Of a stretch of DNA of 64,000 nucleotides, positions 8,294 through 19,678 are shown piece after piece. The stretch's first letter is position 1. Each line of letters opens with the position of its first letter. The translations under genes were made by a program, and so were the position numbers. The DNA is from Microbacterium sorbitolivorans (lineage in GTDB: Bacteria; Actinomycetota; Actinomycetes; Actinomycetales; Microbacteriaceae). The stretch lies in assembly GCF_003327285.1 (NCBI RefSeq), contig NZ_KZ848474.1, positions 124,001 to 188,000 on the forward strand, in the 5' to 3' direction. The notes beneath the pieces were generated by a model. It did no database searches and was not told the origin of the DNA. It was given only the letters and a program-made list of their open reading frames with translations.

Positions 8294-9012
8294 AGTGCGT
8301 GCCCCAGGAGGTCGCGGATCGCGGCCGCCTCGGCCTCATCGGCCGTGGTGTAGCTCGCCTCGCCCGCTGCGGCGGCGGCACCGAGCGACACCGCGAGCGT
8401 CTCCACAACGGTCCGCTTCGCCGAGGCGTGCACGGCGTCGACGCCTGTCGCCGCGATCGCTGAAGCGTTGGCCGAGGTCACCCCCGCACCCGCCATCACT
8501 TGGATCCGCCCCGCGGCGAGCGCGATGAGGCGGGGATACACGTCGAGTGCCTCTGCCGCGGTGGGCCGTCCTCCGGATGTAAGCACTCGGTCAGCGCCTG
8601 CGTCGATAAGCGCGGCAAGCGCAGCGTCAAGGTCGGCTGTCTGATCGAACGCCCGGTGGAAGGTGACCTCCGCGTCGCCCGCAACCTCGCGCGCGCGGCG
8701 GACGAGTTCGGTGTCGACGGATCCGCCGACGAGCCCGCCGATCACGACGCCCGCGGCGCCCGCGCGGATCGCGTACCGCACGTCGGAGAGGATCAGCGCG
8801 GTCTCGTCCGCGCTGTGCGTAAACCCGCCCTCGCGCGGGCGGATGAGCACGTGCACCGGAACGCCCGTCTCGACGGCGGACTCGATGAAGCCCGCCGACG
8901 GCGTGACGCCCCCGGTCGACAGCGCCGCGCACAGCTCCATCCGCGCGGGGCGCACCCGCGCGGCCACCGCGAGACCTTGCGGATCCTGGATCGCCATCTC
9001 GAAGGCGGTCAT
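8290..9012 (-). CDS. cutC: CutC-family TIM-barrel protein
   Basis: This 240-residue member of the CutC family has RMELCAALSTGGVTPS near residue 24, HVLIRPREGGF, TFHRAFDQT, DRVLTSGG and VMAGAGVT, all in the usual order. CutC was first linked to copper tolerance in E. coli, but the biochemical role is unsettled. Here it sits between an MlrC-type peptidase gene and a ROK sugar kinase gene, overlapping both by ATGA-type junctions. This supports a catabolic rather than a copper role (inference). Confidence 0.9.
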   Translation of the reverse strand: MTAFEMAIQDPQGLAVAARVRPARMELCAALSTGGVTPSAGFIESAVETGVPVHVLIRPREGGFTHSADETALILSDVRYAIRAGAAGVVIGGLVGGSVDTELVRRAREVAGDAEVTFHRAFDQTADLDAALAALIDAGADRVLTSGGRPTAAEALDVYPRLIALAAGRIQVMAGAGVTSANASAIAATGVDAVHASAKRTVVETLAVSLGAAAAAGEASYTTADEAEAAAIRDLLGHAL

Positions 9013-10529
9013 GCGCTCGCCGTTCCCGCGAAGCCGCGCACGTAGCGGCGGCCGCGGATGAGGGCCGCCGAGAGGTCGGGGCGCTCATCGAACGCATCGT
9101 AGGGGAACATGGGTCGCACGATGCGCGAGTGGCCCAGGCGCTCGAGGTCCTGGTCGACGGGTCCCGGCGTGAGCGCGAGGGTCCACCCCTTGGCGATGTC
9201 GTACAGGGTCGGCTCGAGGTAGCCGATCTTCGTCACGACGATGTCGGCCGCTTCGGGATCGAGCCCGATCGCGTGGAAGTCGGCGACGTCGTGATAGGCC
9301 TTGCGGAACTCGGTCACGATCGCGCGGATGCCTCCCACTCCGATCACCGCGATGCGCCCCGCGGCGGGGTCGCCTTCGTGGAGAGAGAGGAGCTCGCCAC
9401 GGATCCGCACGGGCTCAGCGACTCTATGGTCGACGCGCGCGCCGGCGGTCACGTCGATGCGATCGCCGACCGCGTGCGCGAAGATCTGCTCGATCGCTCC
9501 GTGGTCGAAGATCGACGCCACATACGTGATCGGCGCGTCTTCGCCGGTCAGTCGTTCATCGGCCAAGAGCCGCGTGAGCGTCCAGGTGACATCGCCGGAT
9601 CCACCTGCGCCCGGGTTATCACCCGAGTCGCTGATGAGGTAGGGCTTCTCCGCTCCCGACGCACGGTGGGCGAGGCCAGCCTCGACCGCCTCGTCGAGAG
9701 TTCCGGGAGGGCCCACGAAGGCGAACTCGTCCCTGGCATCCCACAGCTCGCCCGCGATGCGCTCGGCCTCGGCCGAGATCACCGCTGCGTCGTCTCCGGT
9801 GACCATGACGGTCGCGTGGCATCGAGGCTCGTCGGCCCAGGCGTACCCGATCCAGAGACCGAGGTCGCTGATGCCCGCCTTCTTCTCAACCTCGTCGAGC
9901 TGGGCGTAGAGCGTCCTCGCGGGCTCAACGCGCGTCGACGTCTTCTCACCCGGAAGCAGGATCGGAACGCGGACCCACGCTGTGAGCGGCTTCTCGTCTT
10001 TGCCGAGCCACTCCACGAGCCGATGCGCGGCGCGTTCTTTCGTCGCCCAGGCGTCCTCGTGCGGGGCAAGCCGGTAGCAGGTGGGCAGATCGAGCGCGAG
10101 AGCGAGCGTCTCGGACATGTTGCCATGCAGATCCATCGGCGCCGTGATGAGGGCGTTCGGGCCCACAACCTCTCGCACCGCGGTGACGAGATCACCCTCA
10201 GCGTCCTCGAGCCCGACAACGCTCATGGCGCCGTGGATGTCGAAGTACACGCCATCGATGTCACCGGCTGCCCGCAGGCCCTCGACGATGCGGTTCTTGA
10301 AGTCGTCGTATACCTCGCGCAGAACCGCGCCGCCGGGGATGGCGCGCGCCATGAAGACGGGGATCCATTCCGCGGCCTCCGCGAGCGGCTCACCGGGGGC
10401 GAGGAATGCGTAGCGCTCGATGAGTGCGTCTCCGGTGAGGACCGGAAAGTCGCGATACCCGGCGCGGTGCGCGGCGTATGCGCTCGACTCGATCGCCATG
10501 CCGACAATTGCGATACGGGGCTTGGTCAT
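9009..10529 (-). CDS. M81-family metallopeptidase (MlrC-like)
   Basis: The product is about 506 residues and has the two domains of the MlrC family (DUF1485 and MlrC C-terminal). MlrC breaks down linear microcystin peptides in Sphingomonas; most relatives have unknown substrates. Visible family motifs include FDIHGAM, PMDLHGNMSET and the SDSGDNPGAGGSGDVT segment. I chose the ATG at 10529 because AGGAG sits eight bases upstream; a GTG at 10535 would overlap the upstream stop (GTGA) but leaves only two bases to that site. It lies directly after a dipeptide-type ABC importer, which points to hydrolysis of the imported compound. Confidence 0.88.
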   Translation of the reverse strand: MTKPRIAIVGMAIESSAYAAHRAGYRDFPVLTGDALIERYAFLAPGEPLAEAAEWIPVFMARAIPGGAVLREVYDDFKNRIVEGLRAAGDIDGVYFDIHGAMSVVGLEDAEGDLVTAVREVVGPNALITAPMDLHGNMSETLALALDLPTCYRLAPHEDAWATKERAAHRLVEWLGKDEKPLTAWVRVPILLPGEKTSTRVEPARTLYAQLDEVEKKAGISDLGLWIGYAWADEPRCHATVMVTGDDAAVISAEAERIAGELWDARDEFAFVGPPGTLDEAVEAGLAHRASGAEKPYLISDSGDNPGAGGSGDVTWTLTRLLADERLTGEDAPITYVASIFDHGAIEQIFAHAVGDRIDVTAGARVDHRVAEPVRIRGELLSLHEGDPAAGRIAVIGVGGIRAIVTEFRKAYHDVADFHAIGLDPEAADIVVTKIGYLEPTLYDIAKGWTLALTPGPVDQDLERLGHSRIVRPMFPYDAFDERPDLSAALIRGRRYVRGFAGTASA

Positions 10530-10531
10530 GA

Positions 10532-12201
<1,670 letters not shown>

Positions 12202-12205
<4 letters not shown>

Positions 12206-13038
12206 GAGGAACGTCCCTTCACATCGAACACGTCACGCAGTCCGTCGCCGACGAAGTTCAGCGCGCAGACCACGAGCACGATCGCGATTCCCGGAGGCAG
12301 GATCAGCCACCAGGCGTTCTGATAGATGAGCGAGAGCCCGCTCGACAGCATCGCTCCCCAGTCGGTCGCGGGCGGCTGCAGGCCCATGCCGAGGAAGCTG
12401 ACGTACGCGACGAGCAGGATCGCGTCGGCCACCTGGAAGGTGGCGTTGACGACGACGGTGCCGATCGTGTTCGGGACGATGTGCCGCAGCACGATGCGGG
12501 AGTGGGATCCGCCCATCGCGCGCGCGGCGACGACGTAGTCGCGCGTCTTCACGGACAGCGACTCCGCCCGCACGAGGCGGGCCGGGACGAGCCATGAGAC
12601 GAAGCCGATGACGAGGATCATCACGAGGGGGCTCGGCTGCACGATGCTCGAGAGCACCAGCAGGAGGAAGATCGCGGGGATCGCAATGCCCGCGTCGACG
12701 ATGCGCATCATGATCGCGTCGACGATTCCGCCCACATAACCGGCGATGGCGCCCCACAGGGTGCCGATCACGGTCGCAAGGATGCCCGCGAAGATGCCGA
12801 CGAGCAGCGAGGTGCGTCCGCCGATCATCAGCCGGCCGAGCACGTCGTACCCGAGGGCGTCGGTGCCGAGCGGGTGGCCGTCGACGCCGGGCTTGAGGTT
12901 GGCGGACTCGAGGGCCGTGCGCACCTGCTCGGTGGGGTGGATCAGCGGGCCGATCGTCACAAACAAGATGGCGATCATCAGCACCACGAGGCCGATGAGG
13001 GCGAGCCGGTTGGCGGCGAATCGCTTGAGGGCGCTCAT
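12202..13038 (-). CDS. Dipeptide/oligopeptide ABC transporter permease, DppC type
   Basis: This 278-residue permease has an N-terminal membrane anchor, the GTDALGYDVLGRLMIGGRTS segment typical of DppC/OppC, five further membrane spans, and an ATPase-contact loop (RAMGGSHSRIVLRHIVPN). It pairs with DppB, whose gene overlaps it by four bases. The substrate is inferred only from the binding protein and the MlrC peptidase in the same operon. Confidence 0.92.
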
Positions 13039-14069
13039 GCGAGACCTCCTCGCGTACGCGGGTCGAGAACGGCCTGGATGATGTCGGCCAGCAGCGAGCC
13101 GACGACGGTCGCGACCGAGATGACGAGCACGCAGCCGAGCAGCACGGGGAAGTCGCTCGACTGAGCCGCGCTCCAGAACAGCAGGCCCATTCCGGGATAG
13201 TTGAACAGCTGCTCGATCACGAGCGCGCCACCGAACATGACGGGCAGCTGGTAGCCGAGCATCGCGATGACGGGCGTCAGCGAGTTCCGCAGGAGGTGTC
13301 GCGAGAGCACGCGCCGGAAGGGCGTGCCCTTCGATCGAGCGGTGCGGATGTAGTCCTCGCTGAGGCTGTCGAGCGCCGATGAACGCATGTAGCGGCTGAA
13401 GTTCGCCACGAGCGGGATCGCGCCCGTGAGCACGGGGAGGATCATGCGCTGCGGTTCGAGCAGCACGTCGCCGACGGTCTCGCCCTGCGGGGCGCCCGCG
13501 GGCAGGATGCCGAGGCCCTGGCTGAAGACCATGATGAGGATCATGCCGAGGAAGAAGCTCGGCGTGGAGTAGGCGATGATCGCGAGGGTCGACAGCGTGT
13601 AGTCGGCGCCGCGATTGCGGCGAACCGCCTGGAAAATGCCGACCGGAATCGCGATGATCAGGGCGACCACGAGCGAGAGGCCCGTCAGAACGAGCGTCTT
13701 CGGCAGTCGCTGCATGATGGCGTCGGTCACCGACATATTCAGCAGGAACGACTGGCCGAGGTCACCCGTGAGCAGGCGGCCGAGGAAGAGGAAGTATTGC
13801 TCCCACACCGGGCGGTCGTAGCCCTGGTCGTGGTTGAACTGAGCGATCTGTTCTGCCGTTGCCTGAACGCCGAGAACGCCGCGGGCGGGGCCTCCGGGGA
13901 GCATCTGCAGCAGCGTGAACACGACGACCGTGACGACGAAGATCACGACGATCGCCTGGAGGATGCGTCGCAGCAGGAAGAAAAGGAACGGATTGCGGCG
14001 GGGGCGCGCCCCCGCGACCGCCGCCTGTGCGGCGACGGTCGCGGGGAGCTGATCAGGCGTCTGACTCAC
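13035..14069 (-). CDS. Dipeptide/oligopeptide ABC transporter permease, DppB type
   Basis: The 344-residue protein shows the DppB pattern: a first membrane span after RRILQAIVVIFVVTVVVF, the long periplasmic-side loop with DRPVWEQYFLFLGRLLTGDLG, and the EYIRTARSKG-like coupling segment (DYIRTARSKGTPFRRVLSRH). The C-terminal LFNYPGMGLLFW is also characteristic. It extends about 30 residues at the N-terminus compared with E. coli DppB. The gene lies nine bases after the binding-protein gene. Confidence 0.92.
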   Translation of the reverse strand: MSQTPDQLPATVAAQAAVAGARPRRNPFLFFLLRRILQAIVVIFVVTVVVFTLLQMLPGGPARGVLGVQATAEQIAQFNHDQGYDRPVWEQYFLFLGRLLTGDLGQSFLLNMSVTDAIMQRLPKTLVLTGLSLVVALIIAIPVGIFQAVRRNRGADYTLSTLAIIAYSTPSFFLGMILIMVFSQGLGILPAGAPQGETVGDVLLEPQRMILPVLTGAIPLVANFSRYMRSSALDSLSEDYIRTARSKGTPFRRVLSRHLLRNSLTPVIAMLGYQLPVMFGGALVIEQLFNYPGMGLLFWSAAQSSDFPVLLGCVLVISVATVVGSLLADIIQAVLDPRTRGGLA

Positions 14070-14078
14070 GAGGGATTC

Positions 14079-15887
14079 TTACTCTCCCCACGCCCAGCGC
14101 TGGGGGTGGAAGTTACCCATGGAGTCCTGCTCCACGCCCGTCAGGCCGCTGTCGATGACCGAGACCTGGTAGACGGGGTTCGGAACCCACATGACGGGAA
14201 GGTTCAGGGCGCCATACGACGAGTACTCCTGCATCGCCGTCTCGTCGCCCGCGGCGAGGGTTCCGGCGATCAGCTCGTCCATCTCATCATCGCTGTACGA
14301 GCCGAAGTTCGAGCCGCCACCTGTCGAGAAGAGCTGTTCGCCCGTCGGGTAGGCGGGGAAGTACCACGATCCCGCGGTGCCGAAGTAGGGCAGCTCCCAC
14401 GTGCACTCCGGCGAGTCCGACTCGCAGGAGGGGATCGAGCCGAGCACCGTGTTCAGCGGTGCCGATTCGATCGTGACGCCGACGCCGGCCTCCTCGAAGG
14501 TCGACTTCATCTCGGCGAACATGTTGTCGGTCTCGGTCGATCCACTCTGCGACAGGATCGTGATCGCGAGCTTCTGGCCGTCGGCAATGCCGTCGCCACA
14601 ATCGGCGCCGGTCTCGCACACGTAAACTCCGTCTGCTCCGAGAGTCCAGCCGTTCTCCTCGAGGAGAGCCTTGGCCGCGTCCGGGTCGAACGGATACGGG
14701 TTCTCGCGCTGTTCGTCCGAGAGGAACTTGTTGTCAGGATCCTGCGGGACCGGACCGTAGACGGGGTTCGCCGCGCCGTGCCAGATCACGTCGGAGATCG
14801 TGTCCTGGTCGATCAGCTGTTGCAGCGCCTGACGCACGTACAGCTGCGAGTAGACGGGCCCCATGGTGGGGTTGTTGAAGTTGTAGGGCAGGTAGGTGAT
14901 GGCCCAGCCGTCCCAGTTCACGACGTCGAAACCGAGGTCTTCGTACTGCGCCGAGTTGTCGAGCTCGCTCGTCGGCACGTACCCGTAGTCGACGTCGCCC
15001 GAACGCACGGCCGCAACCTCAGCGTCGTTCGAGGTGAACGGCAGGAAGTTGACCGTCGAGATGTGAGCGGCGTCCTCGCCGTCGTAGTCTTCGTTCTTCT
15101 GGAGCGTCATGCGGCCGGAGTCGCTGAACGACTCGAGCCCGTAGGGGCCGCTCAGGGTGTCAAAGAGCGGGTTGCCGGCGTAACCCGACAGGTCCTCACC
15201 CTCGCTGATGAGGTACTCCCAAATGGCCTGCGCCCCCTCGGGCGTCTTTGCGAGCTCGGGGTCCGGCGTGCCGCCGTCCTCCGTGATGCTCCACGCGTGA
15301 ACGGGCAGCGGCGTGATAAGGGTCAGCTGCGAGGCGAGCAACCACTCCTCGTTGTACGCTCCGTCGAAGGTCAGCACGACGGTCTTATCGTCGGGCGTCT
15401 CGACGCTCGAGACGAGGTCGGGCATGGAGCCGGCACGGTAGCTTCCCCACACGTCCTTGTTCGCCTTGACGAGGTCGAACCAGAAGGCGACGTCAGCCGA
15501 AGTAATCGGTTCGCCATCCGACCAGGTGCGGTCGTCCAGGGTGATTGTGACGCTCGTGTCGTCGTCGGCGAAGGTGATGTCTTTCGCGATGTCCGCCGTC
15601 GCGACGCGGTCGACCGTTCCGGTCGATCCGTCATAGGCGACGAGCGGCTCGTAGAGGGCGTGGATCAGCGACGAATTGTGTGTCGTCATCTTGCCGGCGG
15701 TCGCGAGCGGCACGAGCCAGTTGGGAGTCGCGTTGGCGGGAAGCGCGTAGCTGACCTCATCGCTCGAGCCGCCGCCAGTGCTGGAACCGCCGTCCGACGA
15801 GCAGCCGGCGAGCAGGCCCGCGGTGGCGGCAAGCCCGACGACGGAGAGGGCGATGCTGCGCCCTCGGGATGCGAATGTCGATCGCAT
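14079..15887 (-). CDS. Lipoprotein peptide-binding protein of the Dpp-type importer (SBP family 5)
   Basis: This 602-residue solute-binding protein captures the substrate outside the membrane. It has a lipoprotein signal peptide ending in the lipobox LLAGC at about residue 29, then a Gly/Ser linker and a family 5 extracellular domain (SSLIHALYEPLVAYDG, ADVAFWFDLVKANKDVWG and YVRQALQQLIDQDTI segments). It is the first gene of the operon. The upstream region shared with the divergent ROK repressor is A+T-rich and contains a palindrome, so control by that repressor is likely (inference). Confidence 0.92.
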   Translation of the reverse strand: MRSTFASRGRSIALSVVGLAATAGLLAGCSSDGGSSTGGGSSDEVSYALPANATPNWLVPLATAGKMTTHNSSLIHALYEPLVAYDGSTGTVDRVATADIAKDITFADDDTSVTITLDDRTWSDGEPITSADVAFWFDLVKANKDVWGSYRAGSMPDLVSSVETPDDKTVVLTFDGAYNEEWLLASQLTLITPLPVHAWSITEDGGTPDPELAKTPEGAQAIWEYLISEGEDLSGYAGNPLFDTLSGPYGLESFSDSGRMTLQKNEDYDGEDAAHISTVNFLPFTSNDAEVAAVRSGDVDYGYVPTSELDNSAQYEDLGFDVVNWDGWAITYLPYNFNNPTMGPVYSQLYVRQALQQLIDQDTISDVIWHGAANPVYGPVPQDPDNKFLSDEQRENPYPFDPDAAKALLEENGWTLGADGVYVCETGADCGDGIADGQKLAITILSQSGSTETDNMFAEMKSTFEEAGVGVTIESAPLNTVLGSIPSCESDSPECTWELPYFGTAGSWYFPAYPTGEQLFSTGGGSNFGSYSDDEMDELIAGTLAAGDETAMQEYSSYGALNLPVMWVPNPVYQVSVIDSGLTGVEQDSMGNFHPQRWAWGE

Positions 15888-15962
15888 GGGTCCTCCTAGT
15901 GTGAGCGCAACGGCGCGCTAGATGCGTGGTGGATGGAACAATGAATACGGTAACCGAACAAA

Positions 15963-15985
15963 GTTCATCCGTAAACGGTATGAAC
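15963..15985. promoter_or_regulatory. Candidate operator between the Dpp operon and the ROK repressor
   Basis: Outer arms GTTCAT and ATGAAC flank CCGTAAACGG, giving a nested imperfect palindrome in the A+T-rich divergent intergenic region (15888-16070). Its position suits binding by the ROK regulator encoded at 16071. The proposal rests on symmetry and location only. Confidence 0.5.
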
Positions 15986-16070
15986 TGTCACGAATAAGTT
16001 AATCCTCGATCGTAAAAAGTTCCGGCTCTCGTACGATTAGGCAAGAAACCCGCGCAGACCAAGGAAATCC

Positions 16071-17207
16071 ATGTCACGCACCAGCAGCAGCGCCGCCGAG
16101 AATCAGGTCCTCGCGGTCATCGGATCCGGTCGCGCGCGCTCCCGGCGCGAGATCTCCGCCATCCTCAATCTCTCGGCGTCGACCGTCTCGCAGCACGTGC
16201 AGTCTCTCCTTGCGCAGGGCCTGATCTCCGAGGGCGAGGTCCGCGGATCCACAGGCGGCCGGCGGGCCCGCGAACTGCAACTCGCGGGCGAGACCGATCA
16301 GCTCGGCGTCATCGACCTCGGTGGTGGCCACGCGCGCCTCGCCGTGCTTCCCCGAGGCGGCGAGCTCGGCGATTCATCGGAAATCTCCGTCGATCTGCGC
16401 GACGGGGCCGAAGCCGTGCTCGAGCGCTGCATCGCTGAAATTCGGTCGCTCGCGAGCGGTCAGACACTCGCAGGAATCGGCGTCGCGCTACCCGGCCCCG
16501 TAGATCCCACGACGCATGGCGTCGTCAGCCCCTCCCGCATGCCGGGCTGGGCTGGCCGCGACATCGCGGCCCTGATCGAAAGTCTCACGGGAGTCCCGGC
16601 GGTCGTCGAGAACGATGCCAACGCGATGGCGCTCGGCGAGCACTTCGCGCGCACGCCGCACGCGAATGCGTCGGTGACCGTCAAGGCCGGAACGGCCGTC
16701 GGATCCGGGATCGTGATCGACGGATCCGTCTATCGCGGCGCAGGCGGCGTTGCGGGCGACATCACCCATACACGCGTCGCCGCGGCACACCAATACCCGT
16801 GCTCGTGTGGCAACTTCGGCTGCCTCGAGACCGTCGCGTCCGGCGCCGCGCTCGTGCGCCTTCTTCAGAACGAGGGCGTCGAGGTCACGACGACGCAGGA
16901 GGTGCTGACGCTCGTGCGCGACGGCCATCCCCGTGCCACGGCGCTCGCGCGTTCGGCGGGCCACCACCTCGGAGAGGTGCTCTGCGCTGTCGTCAACTTC
17001 TTCAATCCCAGCGCGATCTACCTCGGCGGATCGCTGTCATCGCTCGAGCCATTCGTCTCAGCGCTACGTAGCGAGATCTATGAGGGTTCGCACCCGCTGA
17101 TGACGCGCGACCTCACGATCGCCCCTGCGGCGCTCGGGGCAGATGCGAGCCTCGTCGGCGTCTCTCGCCAAATCAACGAGCACCTCGCACAACTCACGCG
17201 AGGCTAG
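16071..17207 (+). CDS. ROK-family transcriptional regulator (NagC/XylR type)
   Basis: The 378-residue protein has an N-terminal winged helix-turn-helix (RSRREISAILNLSASTVSQH, about residues 23-42) fused to a ROK sugar-binding domain with VVENDANAMALGEH and the zinc motif CSCGNFGCLE. The kinase-type GEIGH segment is replaced by GDITH, which fits a sensor rather than an active kinase. It is transcribed away from the Dpp-MlrC-CutC-ROK kinase operon and is the obvious candidate repressor, with a sugar or amino sugar as inducer (inference). Confidence 0.9.
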   Translation: MSRTSSSAAENQVLAVIGSGRARSRREISAILNLSASTVSQHVQSLLAQGLISEGEVRGSTGGRRARELQLAGETDQLGVIDLGGGHARLAVLPRGGELGDSSEISVDLRDGAEAVLERCIAEIRSLASGQTLAGIGVALPGPVDPTTHGVVSPSRMPGWAGRDIAALIESLTGVPAVVENDANAMALGEHFARTPHANASVTVKAGTAVGSGIVIDGSVYRGAGGVAGDITHTRVAAAHQYPCSCGNFGCLETVASGAALVRLLQNEGVEVTTTQEVLTLVRDGHPRATALARSAGHHLGEVLCAVVNFFNPSAIYLGGSLSSLEPFVSALRSEIYEGSHPLMTRDLTIAPAALGADASLVGVSRQINEHLAQLTRG

Positions 17208-17252
17208 GCCACTCGCTGTTGTAGCGGCTGATGCCGCTGACCGTAGCCGTTC

Positions 17253-17453
17253 GGGGATGCGCTCACGTCGTTCTGAGCCCTCAAAACGACACAACGGCAT
17301 CTCTAGGCGCGATGCCACGGGCGGTCGCGTCGTTCAAGGATGCGTTCACGTCGTTCTCAGCGCTCAGAACGACACGACGGCATCCCTGAACACGTCGCTT
17401 CTCCTTCAGGGACGCGTTCGCGTTACTTTGGGCGCGCACAACCCCATCCCCGA
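17253..17453. repeat. Palindromic repeat family B, two full units and a degenerate third
   Basis: Units at 17253-17304 and 17337-17387 match the family B consensus (GGGATGCG ... GGCATCCC with inner GTCGTTCT/AGAACGAC). They are separated by nearly the same 31-base spacer found at 7.3 kb. A third, weaker copy lies at about 17408-17453. The block lies between two convergent genes. Confidence 0.85.
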
Positions 17454-17460
17454 ACGCGAA

Positions 17461-17486
17461 ACGGCCCGCCCTGAGGGGCGGGCCGT
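17461..17486 (-). terminator. Terminator hairpin of the purine permease gene
   Basis: A perfect 11-base stem (17461-17471 with 17476-17486) has a four-base loop and lies five bases past the permease stop. On the minus strand it is followed only by TTTCGCG, so the T-tract is weak. The stem core (CGGCCCGCCC) resembles the purQ terminator. Confidence 0.75.
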
Positions 17487-17490
17487 GGCG

Positions 17491-18945
17491 TTAGGCGCCG
17501 ATCCAGGTCTGGATGGGATCGACGAGGAAGTACACGACGAAGAGGATCGAGACGAGCCACATCAGCCAGTGGATCTCGCGGGCCTTGCCGCGCGCGAGCT
17601 TCACGATGACGAACGAGATGAAGCCCGCGCCGATGCCGTCGGAGATCGAGTAGGTGAACGGCATGAGTGCGATCGTGAGGAAGGCGGGGATGCCGATGTC
17701 GGGGTTCTTCCAGTCGACGCCGGCGATCTGCGTCATCATCAGGAATCCGACAAGCACGAGCGCGGGGGCCGCAGCCTCGTAAGGCACGAGCGCGACGAGC
17801 GGCGCGAGGAAGGTCGAGAGCAGGAACGCGATACCGGTGACGACCGAGGCGAGACCCGTGCGTGCGCCCTCGCCGACGCCGGCGCTCGACTCGACGAACG
17901 CCGTGTTCGACGACGTGGATCCCATGCCGCCGGCGATCGCACCGAAGGAGTCGACGAGCAGGATCCACTTGGAGCGCGGCGGGTTGCCCTCGGAGTCGAG
18001 CAGCTTCGCCTCGCCGCCGATGGCGACCATCGTGCCCATGGTGTCGAAGAAGTCGGCGAGCATCAGCGAGAACACGATGAGGACGATCGTGATGATGCCG
18101 ATGTTCTGGAAGGATCCGAGGAGCGAGAACTGTCCGATCAGCGAGAAGTCCGGCAGGTCGACGACGCCGCTGAAGGTGGGCGCGCTCTTGAATCCGCCGG
18201 GGTTGTCGTCGCCGCGCACGCCGAGGTGCAGGGTGTTCTCGAGGATCACGGCGATAACCGTCGCGACGAGGATCGAGATGAGCAGGGCGCCGGGCACCTT
18301 GCGCACGTGCAGCACGATCGTGAGCACGAGGCCGATCACGAACACCAGCACCGGGAAGGTGCCGAGGTTACCCATGCCGACGATCGTTCCGGATCCGGCG
18401 GTCACGATGCCCGCGTTACTCAGGCCGATCAGGGTGATGAAGAGGCCGATGCCAACGCCGATCGCGGTCTTTAGCTCGGACGGAACGGCCTTGAATACGG
18501 CCTCGCGGAATCCGGTGAGCACGAGGATCGTGATGATGATGCCCTCGATCACGACGAGGCCCATCGCGTCGGCCCACGTCACGTTCGGGGTGCCCGCGAT
18601 CGTGAAAGCGACGACGGCGTTGAGGCCGAGGCCCGCCGCGAGCGCGAGCGGGAAGTTCGCGAGCACGCCCATGAGGATCGACAGGATGCCCGCGATGAGT
18701 GCGGTCGCCGAGGCGATCATCGCGAGGTTCGGCTCGTCGGGGTTCGTGCCACCGCCGAGCAGGTGGCCCGTGCCGTCGAGCGTCGTACCGAGGATCAGCG
18801 GGTTCAGCACGAGGATGTAACTCATCGCGAGGAAGGTCACGAGGCCGCCGCGGATTTCGCGTGCGACGGTGGATCCGCGCTGGCTGATCTTGAAGAAGCG
18901 GTCGATGGCCCCAGAGGGCGCAGTCGGGGCGTTCACCGAATTCAT
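17491..18945 (-). CDS. Adenine/guanine/hypoxanthine permease, NCS2 AzgA-like
   Basis: The 484-residue membrane protein has about 13 spans and belongs to the AzgA/GhxP branch of NCS2 purine permeases. Family motifs include REIRGGLVTFLAMSYILVLNP at the start, GLGLNAVVAF, DFFDTMGTMVAIGG and MGSTSSNTAFVESSAGV. I chose the ATG at 18945 (MNSVNAP); a longer frame to 19155 runs through family B repeats and is not credible. No clear ribosome-binding site precedes the start. It imports purine bases and could serve the purine salvage enzyme encoded at 26892 (inference). Confidence 0.9.
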   Translation of the reverse strand: MNSVNAPTAPSGAIDRFFKISQRGSTVAREIRGGLVTFLAMSYILVLNPLILGTTLDGTGHLLGGGTNPDEPNLAMIASATALIAGILSILMGVLANFPLALAAGLGLNAVVAFTIAGTPNVTWADAMGLVVIEGIIITILVLTGFREAVFKAVPSELKTAIGVGIGLFITLIGLSNAGIVTAGSGTIVGMGNLGTFPVLVFVIGLVLTIVLHVRKVPGALLISILVATVIAVILENTLHLGVRGDDNPGGFKSAPTFSGVVDLPDFSLIGQFSLLGSFQNIGIITIVLIVFSLMLADFFDTMGTMVAIGGEAKLLDSEGNPPRSKWILLVDSFGAIAGGMGSTSSNTAFVESSAGVGEGARTGLASVVTGIAFLLSTFLAPLVALVPYEAAAPALVLVGFLMMTQIAGVDWKNPDIGIPAFLTIALMPFTYSISDGIGAGFISFVIVKLARGKAREIHWLMWLVSILFVVYFLVDPIQTWIGA

Positions 18946-19021
18946 AAGAACGATGTTTCCACAAGCACCTGGGATCTCGGCAGGGGCAATCGCGCACACA
19001 CGTCGGCGCGACGCCGCGCAC

Positions 19022-19219
19022 GGGGATGCCGTCGTGTCGTTCTCAGCGTTCAGAGCGACACGAACGCATCCCTCAAGGGCGCGACGCCGCTTTAGGGATG
19101 GCGTCGTGTCGTTCTCAACGTTCAGAACGACGCCAACGCATCCCTCAAGCACCACGACAAATGCGCGTCACCTTTAGGGATGTCGTCGTGCGCGCCCAGA
19201 ACGACGCCAACGCATCCCT
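19022..19219. repeat. Palindromic repeat family B, three units
   Basis: Units at 19022-19073, 19095-19145 and 19176-19219 carry GGGATG at one end and GCATCCC at the other, with GTCGTTCT and AGAACGAC inside. The last unit supplies the stop codon of the PEBP gene at 19218 (CTAGGGATGCG read on the minus strand). Confidence 0.85.
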
Positions 19220-19670
19220 AGCGCGAGTAGTACCCGATAAGCCGATTCTGTTCGAGGATCGCGTCGGCGTAGTCGCGCAGGAACTCCTCGCGGGTCGGCT
19301 CGCCGTCGACGGGGCGCGAGAGGGCGTAGACCCAGAAGTAGTAGCTGTGGTCGCCGTGGCCGTGGGGCGGCTGCGGGCCGTAGTACGCGGATCCGCCGGT
19401 GCTATTCGGGCCCTCGCGGCCCGAATTGGCCGCGATCGACTCGGCGTCGGCGGGGACGCCGACGATGGTCCAGTGCGTGAAGCCGAACGGGATCGGGGCG
19501 TCGGGGTCGTGGCAGACGAGCGCGAGTTCGACGGCCTCCGCGGGGACGCCGGTCACGTGGATCCGCGGGGCTTCGTTCTCGTGGTCGGCCGTGAGGCGAT
19601 CGGCCATGCGAGTGCGGTCATCGAGGTCGGGCGAGGTGACGGAGATCGTTCCGGGGGAAGGCCATGACAC
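19218..19670 (-). CDS. YbhB/YbcL-family PEBP-like protein
   Basis: The 150-residue protein is a phosphatidylethanolamine-binding-like (Raf kinase inhibitor-like) protein. The conserved ligand-site pattern is visible: ELALVCHDPDAP (about residues 48-59), FTHWTIVGVPA, a GYYGP-like AYYGPQPPHGHGDH and YYFWVYALS. Bacterial members have no settled function. The stop codon falls inside a family B repeat, and a hairpin terminator for the next minus-strand operon lies just upstream of its start. Confidence 0.9.
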   Translation of the reverse strand: MSWPSPGTISVTSPDLDDRTRMADRLTADHENEAPRIHVTGVPAEAVELALVCHDPDAPIPFGFTHWTIVGVPADAESIAANSGREGPNSTGGSAYYGPQPPHGHGDHSYYFWVYALSRPVDGEPTREEFLRDYADAILEQNRLIGYYSR

Positions 19671-19678
19671 GCACGATA

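Noticed and set aside
13797..15899. A 700-codon plus-strand frame
   Set aside because: It covers the peptide-binding protein and part of dppB in antisense. The sense genes have a signal peptide, lipobox and family motifs.
18946..19155. N-terminal extension of the purine permease
   Set aside because: The extension translates family B repeats, with near-repeated peptides, and family homology begins only after the ATG at 18945.
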